Source: Clostridia bacterium
GTDB taxonomy: Bacteria; Bacillota; Clostridia; Oscillospirales; Acutalibacteraceae
DNA: 64,000 nucleotides
Reading direction: 5' to 3'
NCBI GenBank assembly: GCA_017397845.1
Contig: JAFQHU010000009.1
Location: 1 to 64,000, forward strand
In this document: one piece after another, positions 14,121-21,213 of the stretch
Layout: each line of letters begins with the position of its first letter
How positions within the stretch are numbered: the first letter of the stretch is position 1
Translations under genes and position numbers: made by a program
The notes under the pieces: model-generated
What the model saw: only the letters and a program-made list of their open reading frames with translations
Told to the model about the DNA's origin: nothing
Database searches by the model: none

Positions 14121-15398
14121 TTATTTCATACGGACAGTGATTACGTCGCTCTTTTCTGTTCTGTGGATTTCTCCGCCGAGCTTGTAATAGCCCTGAACAT
14201 AGAACTTGTATTTTCTGCCCGGCTTAAGACCTCTGACTGTGGTTGAAACCTGCTCGAAATCCTTTACGGTTTTCACACGGGTCCATTCGCCGTCCTTTTT
14301 CATATAGACATAATAACCGGTTGCCCAGGATAATTGCTTCCATCTGAGATTTACTGAAGTCCTGCCGGTAATTGATGCCCGGAGCTTTGCTATTTTTTTG
14401 GCGGTGAAATCTTCGATGGTGAAGGTTGCAACCGCTTCCTTTGTTTTCTCACCGCACTGAACGCAGATGAGAGTTTTTCTGCCCTTTTCCTCGGTGGTGG
14501 GCTGTTTGGTTACCGTTTCTCTGAAAATATGGGTTTCGCAGTTAACGGAGAAGTAAACATAGTTACTTTTTTTGCTTGTGTCCGTTGCTGTGTTTTCGGC
14601 ACGGACATAAGCTTTATATTTGCCTGTGGTCAGGGTTTCAGCCTTGATTGTTTTTCTGAGGCTGTCTGCGGAGAGGTTGTAGGTTTTGGCTTTGTTCCAA
14701 TTCCATTCTCCGGTTTTTTTGCTCTTCTTTGCGATGCGAAGAACATATCTGTCGGCATCCTTGCCGGCTGAGGTCCACTTTAATTTAAGTGAATCGTCAA
14801 TGTCGATGGATGTGTCCTTTTCAGCCACTGACAGGGTAACATCGGAAAGCTTTTTGTTGCCGTAAGTTTTCCAATATTTACTTTTTGCAGCATTACCTCT
14901 GGAAATTGACTTTGAATATCTGTTCGCAGGTATTTCGAAGTAATAGCACCAATAATGTGCTGCATCATAAGCGCCCTGTGCTGTGTCGGGTACATCTTTC
15001 AGATAATCGTAAATATAACCGTAGGCTTTGCTGCTAAGCTCCTTTTTGAGGTAGCTGAGCTGACCTTCCACTGAGAGGTAGCTGATTCCCTTTTCGCTGC
15101 AATGTGCACGCAGACGGGAGAATCTGCCGCCGTTCCACTGGCACAAACCGCCGCTTAAAAGTCCGTTTGTATCAGTGATAACCAATCGGGGGTTAAAATC
15201 AGATTCCTGATCGATGTTTGCCATAACTCCGCAAGCCGCCGCTGAGTTAAGGTTCATCTCATCTGTGAGATATGAGAAGATTTCTGTTTTCAATTCGTTT
15301 TTGTTGCTGGAACTTGCATTTGCTGAGAGTGGTACGATTGCGGCTAAAATAACAAGAGTAAATGCTGTAAGCAATACCTTTGTTAAGGCCTTTTTCAT
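14121..15398 (-). CDS. Secreted phage-tail-lysozyme-like protein with Fn3-type domains
   Basis: I start at ATG 15398 behind AGAGGTGA, giving 425 aa; the longer frame to 15500 would run through the leader. A signal peptide (MKKALTKVLLTAFTLVILAA) ends near residue 30 (ANA). Residues 35-190 match the phage tail lysozyme group: CGVMANIDQESDFNPRLV with a candidate catalytic Glu, then SGGLCQWNGGRFSRL and the AHYWCYYFEIP block. Two Fn3-like segments follow (about 195-290 and 345-425), separated by a short CVQCG-containing stretch. The likely role is peptidoglycan cleavage outside the cell. The long leader suggests RNA-level control. Confidence 0.8.
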   Translation of the reverse strand: MKKALTKVLLTAFTLVILAAIVPLSANASSSNKNELKTEIFSYLTDEMNLNSAAACGVMANIDQESDFNPRLVITDTNGLLSGGLCQWNGGRFSRLRAHCSEKGISYLSVEGQLSYLKKELSSKAYGYIYDYLKDVPDTAQGAYDAAHYWCYYFEIPANRYSKSISRGNAAKSKYWKTYGNKKLSDVTLSVAEKDTSIDIDDSLKLKWTSAGKDADRYVLRIAKKSKKTGEWNWNKAKTYNLSADSLRKTIKAETLTTGKYKAYVRAENTATDTSKKSNYVYFSVNCETHIFRETVTKQPTTEEKGRKTLICVQCGEKTKEAVATFTIEDFTAKKIAKLRASITGRTSVNLRWKQLSWATGYYVYMKKDGEWTRVKTVKDFEQVSTTVRGLKPGRKYKFYVQGYYKLGGEIHRTEKSDVITVRMK

Positions 15399-15687
15399 TT
15401 TATCACCTCTGATATTTTTTTGCGGAAGGCTTCCTTTCTCACAAAGAAGCTTACCGCGGCAGGTTGACAGCCCTGAAAATCTGTTAATAAGGACTCGCAC
15501 TTATATTTGCATAGACCGTAACGAAGCACAAAATACACTTTCTTTTAAAAATATAGTTTGTTGTTTGTTGGGATTATGCGGTGCTGCGCTCGTGTCTCTG
15601 ACCGTGCAGATGCGAATCTCAGCTGTCTTTTTGCCTGCCTGAATGAATCCGAAAAATTCATTTTTTTACTTTTCCGTATAGGCAACA
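15399..15687 (-). promoter_or_regulatory. Long structured 5' leader of the lysozyme-like gene; possible riboswitch
   Basis: About 290 bases separate the predicted transcription start from the ATG. Reading 5' to 3' on the minus strand, the last third contains GTGCGAGTCC, GGCTGTCAACCTGCCGCGG, TAAGC and a GCTTCTTT / AAAGGAAGC hairpin. This loosely recalls the 3' part of c-di-AMP (ydaO-yuaA) riboswitches, which often control cell-wall hydrolases, but I cannot match the 5' half. It could be another leader class or merely a long UTR. Confidence 0.3.
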
Positions 15688-15693
15688 TCGGCT

Positions 15694-15722
15694 ATTATAT
15701 AGATTCTGCACCTTTTTGTCAA
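15694..15722 (-). promoter_or_regulatory. Consensus promoter of the lysozyme-like gene
   Basis: Perfect TTGACA (15722-15717) and perfect TATAAT (15699-15694) with a 17-base spacer on the minus strand. The rest of the gap up to the proS terminator (15723-15904) is AT-rich with no other visible feature. Confidence 0.75.
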
Positions 15723-15904
15723 ATTTTAATCAGAAAACTGAAGAAAATTTTTCTAAAGAAGAAAATGAAAAATGACGAAAAAAGGGCTTTCATTGTGCAT
15801 AATACACAAAAAAGGCGCTTTATATTTGTGATATGTATATATTGAGCCAAAAATGGTGTTTTTTAAAAAAAATGCGTTTTTTGATTATTTTGCACAAAAT
15901 AAGA

Positions 15905-15940
15905 GTCTCTGAAACTCCGTTTTTTAGGAATTTCAGAGAC
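15905..15940 (-). terminator. Terminator of proS
   Basis: A long stem, GTCTCTGAAATTCC / GGAGTTTCAGAGAC on the minus strand, 28 bases after the proS stop, with a moderately T-rich tail. Confidence 0.7.
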
Positions 15941-15968
15941 AAAATTGACGTTTATTTGCTTTTTTCGA

Positions 15969-17411
15969 TTAATACGCTTTACCCCAATAAACCATATGCT
16001 TAGCTTTCTTGCCGCAGCAAACGCATTTATCGGATATTTCTTCCTGCTGCAAAGGCATACAGCGTGAGCCGACGCCCGTGATTTCTTTGACCTTATCCTC
16101 ACATTCTTCATCGCCGCACCACATAGCTTTGATAAAGCCGTCACCCTTTTCGTTGAGAGTGGCTGTGATTTCGTCGAGAGCAGTACAGGCATAGGTTCTC
16201 TTTTCTCTGTTTTCGAGAGCCTTTTCGTAAATGCCCTTGTTTACTTCCTCTAACTTTGCTTTAATCGTGTCAGCGAGTCCTTCGAGAGAAACGAATTCCT
16301 TTTCTCTGTTGTGACGGGTAACGGTTACGCATTGGCCGTTTTCGATGTCGCGGGGACCGAGCTCGATTCTTACGGGAACACCCTTCATTTCGTATTCGGA
16401 GTATTTCCAGCCTGCGGAGTTGTTTGAGTCGTCGAGCTTTACTCTGATGCCGGCCTCGGCAAGTGCTTTTCTGACTTCCTCTGCCTTTTCCAATACGCCG
16501 GGCTTATGCTGTGCCACGGGTATGATGACTGCCTGAATGGGGGCTACGGCAGGGGGGAGTACGAGACCGTTATCGTCACCGTGGGTCATGATGATGGCAC
16601 CGATGAGACGTGTTGTAACACCCCAAGAGGTCTGATGGGGATATTCTAACTTGTTTTCCTTGCTCTGATATTGGATTCCGAAGGCTTTGGCGAAGCCGTC
16701 ACCGAAATAATGTGATGTACCTGCCTGTAAAGCTTTGCCGTCGTGCATGAGGGCTTCGATGGCATAAGTGGAAACTGCACCTGCGAATTTGTCGCTTTCG
16801 GTCTTTTTACCCTTGATTACGGGCATGGCGAGATATTTTTCGCAGAAATCCGCATAGGTGTTGAGCATTCTTTCTGTTTCTTCGATTGCCTCTTCGGCGG
16901 TGGCGTGGATGGTGTGGCCCTCCTGCCAAAGAAATTCTCTGGAGCGCAGGAAGGGACGTGTGGTTTTTTCCCATCTTACCACGCTTACCCATTGGTTATA
17001 AAGTTTTGGGAGATCTCTGTGTGAGTGGATAATGTTTGCGTAATGCTCGCAGAAAAGAGTTTCCGATGTGGGACGCACGCAAAGCTTTTCTTCCAATTTT
17101 TCCGTACCGCCATGTGTTACCCATGCAACCTCGGGAGCGAAGCCTTCAACATGGTCTTTTTCCTTTTGGAGAAGTGATTCGGGGATGAACATGGGCATAC
17201 ATACGTTTTCGTGGCCGGTAGCCTTGAACATACCGTCGAGAATTCTTTGGATATTTTCCCATATAGCATATCCGTAGGGGCGGATAACCATACAGCCCTT
17301 TACGCTTGTGTATTCAATAAGCTCTGCTTTTTTAACGATATCGGTATACCATTTCGCAAAGTCTTCTTCCATGGAGGTAATATCCTCAACCATTTTTTTA
17401 TCGTTTGCCAT
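15969..17411 (-). CDS. proS: Prolyl-tRNA synthetase (ProS, type 3)
   Basis: Class II synthetase that joins proline to tRNA(Pro). The 480-aa length, absence of an editing (INS) domain and the C-terminal Cys pairs (CGDEEC and [10 protein letters not shown], ending HMVYWGKAY) mark the archaeal/eukaryote-like type 3 form found in many Clostridia. Class II landmarks are [20 protein letters not shown] (motif 2 region), [20 protein letters not shown], and [20 protein letters not shown] with LPPAVAPIQ (motif 3 and anticodon-domain start). It has its own promoter downstream of ileS. Confidence 0.95.
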   Translation of the reverse strand: MANDKKMVEDITSMEEDFAKWYTDIVKKAELIEYTSVKGCMVIRPYGYAIWENIQRILDGMFKATGHENVCMPMFIPESLLQKEKDHVEGFAPEVAWVTHGGTEKLEEKLCVRPTSETLFCEHYANIIHSHRDLPKLYNQWVSVVRWEKTTRPFLRSREFLWQEGHTIHATAEEAIEETERMLNTYADFCEKYLAMPVIKGKKTESDKFAGAVSTYAIEALMHDGKALQAGTSHYFGDGFAKAFGIQYQSKENKLEYPHQTSWGVTTRLIGAIIMTHGDDNGLVLPPAVAPIQAVIIPVAQHKPGVLEKAEEVRKALAEAGIRVKLDDSNNSAGWKYSEYEMKGVPVRIELGPRDIENGQCVTVTRHNREKEFVSLEGLADTIKAKLEEVNKGIYEKALENREKRTYACTALDEITATLNEKGDGFIKAMWCGDEECEDKVKEITGVGSRCMPLQQEEISDKCVCCGKKAKHMVYWGKAY

Positions 17412-17436
17412 TTCCTTTTCTTCCTTTCATAGCACT

Positions 17437-17522
17437 ATTATAACAGTATAAAAATCCGTATATATAATAGTATACGAAAATGCCGGTTTTACGGTTAAAA
17501 AATACATATATATAATAGTATA
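17437..17522 (-). promoter_or_regulatory. proS upstream region: extended -10 and a duplicated AT-rich 16-mer
   Basis: TGTTATAAT (17445-17437, minus strand) is a good extended -10 about 26 bases before the ATG; no good -35 is visible. Further upstream, TATATATAATAGTATA occurs twice as a direct repeat (17459-17474 and 17507-17522), 48 bases apart. On the minus strand each copy offers a TATACT. No T-box specifier or antiterminator is seen. Confidence 0.4.
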
Positions 17523-17547
17523 GGGATTTTTTGTTTTTTTGGCTAAT

Positions 17548-17572
17548 CAACCCACAGAAAAACTGTGGGTTG
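17548..17572 (-). terminator. Terminator of ileS
   Basis: CAACCCACAG / CTGTGGGTTG, 10 bp with a 5-base loop, 17 bases after the ileS stop, followed by T-runs on the minus strand. Confidence 0.85.
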
Positions 17573-17588
17573 AGATATATTATTTGTC

Positions 17589-20500
17589 TTATGCCTTTTT
17601 AACTGAGAGTGTAATTTCAGCATCACCGATTGCTACAGTCTTTGTAAGGTCGGCTGTGATTTCTTCACCGAAGAGAACATCGTCAGCCAAAAGCTCATTT
17701 GCCATGTGCTCTTTATTCTCTTTGAGAGCGGTAAGAACTGCTTCGTCTGCTGTGGCGATGGCCATAACGACTCTTTGCTCAACCTCGTAGCCTGCTTCCT
17801 TACGGATGAGCTGACATTGACGGATAACGTCACGGACAGTACCTTCTTTGATAAGCTCGTCTGTGAGAATAACATCGAGACCGATTACGGTGCCGTCCTG
17901 ACCTTCGGCGGAAACGATACCGTCTTTGGTTTTTGACATTACGGTGAAGATAGAGCCGTCATATGCTTCGTCAAAGCCTTTTACAAGCACTTTTTCGCCT
18001 GCTTTTACTTTGGCGGTGTATTCGGCCATTTCTTCTTTGGTTGCCGCTTCGAGAGACTGCTTCATTTTGTTTACGTTCTGTTTGAGAACTGCACCGGCAA
18101 CTTTGAAGTTAACCATAAGGTAATTATCTTCGAGTACGCTGCTGTCGGTAATGTATTCGAGAGCTTTGATGTTAAGCTCGTCGAGAATGTTCTTTTCGTA
18201 AACCTTGATTTTATCTGTCTTGTCTGCTTCAGCGCAAACGAAGAGCTTTGCGAGAGGCTGTCTTACCTTTATCTGATGCTCGTTACGGAGCTTCAAAGCT
18301 ACTGCGATAACATCACGTGCGAAGGCTGTGTCGGCGATGATGCCGTCATCCTCGAAGCCTTCAAGTACTGAGGGCCAATCGCTGAGGTGAACTGAAAGCT
18401 CACTTGAGGGGAGAACTCTTCTTGTAAGGTTCTGCCAGATGCTTTCTGTCATAAAGGGAATGATGGGTGCCATTACCTTTACGCAGGTATTAAGCGCGTT
18501 GAAAAGTGTCCAATAGGCAATCATTTTGTCGCTTTCGTCGCCTGTTTTCCAGAAGCGGCGGCGGTTGGTTCTGATGTACCAATTTGAGATATCGTCAACG
18601 AAAATTTCAAAGTCCTTGATTACATTGTATGCTTTGTAGTCATCCATCTGGGCGGTTGCCTTTTTGATGAAATCATTTGTTCTGACTACAAGCCATTTGT
18701 CTGTTACGGTCATTTTGCTCTTATCGGGTGTGTAGCCCTCGAAGTTGGGCTTGTCGATACGGGCATAGGTTTCAAAGAAGGTGTAGATGTTCCAGAAGCC
18801 GAGGAGCTTTCTTCTTGCCTCATCACCAAGATTGAAGCCGAAGCGTACGTCGTTGGCGACGGGACCGCCTGCATAGAGATAACGTACGGTGTCAGCACCG
18901 ATTTTTTCTGCAGCTTCATCGAAGCGGATCATAAAGCCTGTCTTTGAGAATTTCTCGCCGCTTTCCTGAACAACACTTGAGTGGCAGAGAACTCTCTCAT
19001 AGGGGGCCTTATCTTCGAGTACGGTACTCATAAACAGGAGTGAATAGAACCAAAGACGAACCTGCTCACGCATTTCAACTACCCACTCTGCGGGGAAGTT
19101 CTTTTTCCATTCCTCTTTATCGGTGAAATAGCCTGTGGTGGAGAAGGGAACGATACCTGCGTCGAGCCAAACGTCACCGACATCGGTAATTCTCTTTACG
19201 TTTTTGCCGCATTTGGGGCATTTGATTTCCACTTCGTCGATCCAGGGTCTGTGAAGCTCAGGAAGAGCATCAACCTTAGCGGGGTCAACTGCTAATTTTT
19301 TAAGCTCGTCAAGTGAGCCCACAACATGAACATTGCCGCAGTCCTCACATACATAGAAGGGGAGAGGCATACCGTAATAACGCTTACGGGAGATATTCCA
19401 GTTACCCATGTTATTGAGCCAGTCAAGCATTCTTTTGCCGTTTGATTCGGGCTCCCATTTAACGCTCATAGCGTTTCTGATAAGTCTGGGCTTAAGCTCG
19501 CTTGTTTCGATGAACCAAGAGGGAACAAGTCTGTAGATAAGCTCCTCTTTACATCTCCAGCATACGGGATAGCTGTGCTCATGAGGTTTGACAAGATAGA
19601 GCTTGTCTCTCTTTTTGAGCTCGTCGAATACTTCGTCAGCGATTGTCTTTGAATTTTTGCCGGTGAAGAAGCCGAAGCCCTTAAGGAAGATACCCATATC
19701 GTCTACAGGCATAATTTCGGGAAGACCGAGTCTTTTACCGAGCTCGTTATCCTCTGCACCGCAGCCGGGAGCGATATGAACGACGCCTGTACCTTCTTCG
19801 GCGTCTACGTCTTCCCATGCCACGATTTTATGCTCGAAGCCCTGCTGAGCCTCTAATTCGGGGAAGCAGGTGTCGTATTTTTTGCCTACGAGCTCTTCGC
19901 CTTTGAACATGCGGAGAACTTCAAGCTTATCTTCGCCAAGATATTTGATAGCATTTTTAGCAAGAATGAGAGTTTTTTCGTCGCTCTTCACCTTGACCTC
20001 AACATAGTCGATTTCGGGGTTAACTGCCAAAGCTACGTTTGAAGAAAGTGTCCAGGGGGTAGTGGTCCAAACGATGATTTTGCTGTCCGTACCCTCGATG
20101 GGGAGCTTGAAGAAAACAGAGTTATGAGTAACGGTTTTATAAGAACCGGTCATTTCATGCTCTGAAAGTGAGGTGCCGCAGCGGGGACACCAGGGCATAG
20201 GCTTGTATTCTCTTTTAATCCAACCGTTTTCGTCGCAGGTTTTAAGGAAATGCCATATGCTGGTGATGTTGAGATCTGTGTTTGTATAATAGGAATTATC
20301 CCACTGCATCCACTGACCGAGTCTTTTTGACTGTTCGGTGATAACACCTGAGTACTGCTTAACACGGTCAACACAGTTTTTGGTGAATTTGTCAATACCG
20401 TAATCCTCGATATCCTTTTTTGATTCGAAGCCAAGCTCTTTTTCGACACCGACTTCAACCCAAAGGCCCTGGCTGTCGAAGCCGTTCTGACAGCGACAGG

Positions 20501-20729
20501 AGTAGCCTCTCATTGATTTATATCTGATGAAGGTATCCTTAAGGGTACGTCCCCATGCGTGGTGGATACCCATAGGGTTATTCGCTGTGATAGGTCCGTC
20601 GATGAAACGGAAACGGGGTTTGTCTTTATTTTTTTCTGTGCGCTTATTGTAGCAATCGTTATCTTCCCAGAACTTTAAAACTTCATGTTCCATGTCGATA
20701 AAACTGTTGCTTTTTTCGATTTCTGCCAT
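17589..20729 (-). CDS. ileS: Isoleucyl-tRNA synthetase (IleS), variant signature motifs
   Basis: Class I synthetase that charges tRNA(Ile) and edits Val-tRNA. The 1046-aa length, N-terminal catalytic domain, CP1 editing region (VWTTTPWTLSSNVALAVNPE) and C-terminal anticodon domain (YWTLFNALNTCVKVMAPIIP) are all present. CPRCG and CPKCGKNV Cys pairs lie in insertions. Two signatures are off-consensus: the HIGH site reads NPMGIHHAWGRTLKD, giving GIHH when aligned on the last His, and the KMSKS loop reads EKFSKTG. I recall this form from other Clostridia, so it is probably a functional lineage-specific type. No T-box leader is seen. Confidence 0.93.
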   Translation of the reverse strand: MAEIEKSNSFIDMEHEVLKFWEDNDCYNKRTEKNKDKPRFRFIDGPITANNPMGIHHAWGRTLKDTFIRYKSMRGYSCRCQNGFDSQGLWVEVGVEKELGFESKKDIEDYGIDKFTKNCVDRVKQYSGVITEQSKRLGQWMQWDNSYYTNTDLNITSIWHFLKTCDENGWIKREYKPMPWCPRCGTSLSEHEMTGSYKTVTHNSVFFKLPIEGTDSKIIVWTTTPWTLSSNVALAVNPEIDYVEVKVKSDEKTLILAKNAIKYLGEDKLEVLRMFKGEELVGKKYDTCFPELEAQQGFEHKIVAWEDVDAEEGTGVVHIAPGCGAEDNELGKRLGLPEIMPVDDMGIFLKGFGFFTGKNSKTIADEVFDELKKRDKLYLVKPHEHSYPVCWRCKEELIYRLVPSWFIETSELKPRLIRNAMSVKWEPESNGKRMLDWLNNMGNWNISRKRYYGMPLPFYVCEDCGNVHVVGSLDELKKLAVDPAKVDALPELHRPWIDEVEIKCPKCGKNVKRITDVGDVWLDAGIVPFSTTGYFTDKEEWKKNFPAEWVVEMREQVRLWFYSLLFMSTVLEDKAPYERVLCHSSVVQESGEKFSKTGFMIRFDEAAEKIGADTVRYLYAGGPVANDVRFGFNLGDEARRKLLGFWNIYTFFETYARIDKPNFEGYTPDKSKMTVTDKWLVVRTNDFIKKATAQMDDYKAYNVIKDFEIFVDDISNWYIRTNRRRFWKTGDESDKMIAYWTLFNALNTCVKVMAPIIPFMTESIWQNLTRRVLPSSELSVHLSDWPSVLEGFEDDGIIADTAFARDVIAVALKLRNEHQIKVRQPLAKLFVCAEADKTDKIKVYEKNILDELNIKALEYITDSSVLEDNYLMVNFKVAGAVLKQNVNKMKQSLEAATKEEMAEYTAKVKAGEKVLVKGFDEAYDGSIFTVMSKTKDGIVSAEGQDGTVIGLDVILTDELIKEGTVRDVIRQCQLIRKEAGYEVEQRVVMAIATADEAVLTALKENKEHMANELLADDVLFGEEITADLTKTVAIGDAEITLSVKKA

Positions 20730-20794
20730 AGTTCTTTTCCTCCGTAGATTTTTTAGGTATCAAAAAAAGACGATACCAATTTACATACTTAAAC

Positions 20795-20823
20795 AGTATA
20801 CTATAATACATAAAAATTTGCAA
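20795..20823 (-). promoter_or_regulatory. Promoter of ileS
   Basis: TTGCAA (20823-20818), 17 bases, TATACT (20800-20795) on the minus strand, about 65 bases before the ATG. That is too short a leader for a T-box. Confidence 0.65.
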
Positions 20824-20920
20824 TAAGTTTACAGAAGATTATGACATAAAAAAGGAAAAATTTCATCTGCTTTTTTTATTACAGAAAGATAAATAAAGAG
20901 TTAATATTCCCGCAAGAATC

Positions 20921-20948
20921 TTGACGGGTGAGGAAAAAAGAGTATTAT
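20921..20948 (+). promoter_or_regulatory. Promoter of the 46-aa secreted peptide gene
   Basis: TTGACG and TATTAT with a 16-base spacer, 32 bases upstream of the ATG at 20980. Confidence 0.6.
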
Positions 20949-20979
20949 CATAAGTGAAAGAAAAATGAGGAGGTGTAGG

Positions 20980-21120
20980 ATGAACAAACCCAGAAGAATA
21001 ATTTCTCTGCTACTGACGGCTGTGCTGATGCTTGCTTTCGCTGTAGCTGCCGTGGCTGCAGACGATGAAACAGATTTAAAGGATGTAAAAAAGATTATCA
21101 GTATAAATGAACATAAATAA
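20980..21120 (+). CDS. 46-aa secreted peptide precursor
   Basis: Starts at ATG 20980, with a GAGGAGGTG ribosome site five bases upstream, and ends TAA at 21118-21120. MNKPRRIISLLLTAVLMLAF begins a classical Sec signal peptide; the run AVAAVAA gives a good signal peptidase I site before DDE. The predicted mature peptide is only about 19 residues, DDETDLKDVKKIISINEHK, without Cys. It has its own promoter and terminator and no visible processing or export partner. It could be a signalling peptide, a small envelope peptide, or the remnant of a larger secreted gene. Confidence 0.65.
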   Translation: MNKPRRIISLLLTAVLMLAFAVAAVAADDETDLKDVKKIISINEHK

Positions 21121-21127
21121 TATATGA

Positions 21128-21156
21128 GAGGACAGTGAGAGCTGTTCTCTTTTTTT
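21128..21156 (+). terminator. Terminator of the 46-aa peptide gene
   Basis: GAGGACAG / CTGTTCTC (one wobble pair) with a 6-base loop, followed by TTTTTTT. Confidence 0.75.
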
Positions 21157-21172
21157 GAGACAAGACAGAAAA

Positions 21173-21201
21173 ATACCCATCGGGAAAGTCCTGACGGGTA
21201 T
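21173..21201 (-). terminator. Terminator of the 964-aa Fn3 protein gene
   Basis: Stem starting ATACCCGTC / GATGGGTAT with a U-rich tail on the minus strand, 12 bases after the stop codon. It faces the terminator of the convergent peptide gene. Confidence 0.75.
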
Positions 21202-21213
21202 ATGATTGATATG

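Noticed and set aside
15558..15845. 95-codon plus-strand frame in the lysozyme-gene leader region
   Set aside because: It overlaps the minus-strand promoter and leader, has no RBS and no recognisable domain; the Lys-rich end reflects AT-rich DNA.
20730..20830. T-box leader before ileS (also considered before proS, 17412-17540)
   Set aside because: The leaders are too short and show neither the T-box core sequence nor an antiterminator/terminator pair.
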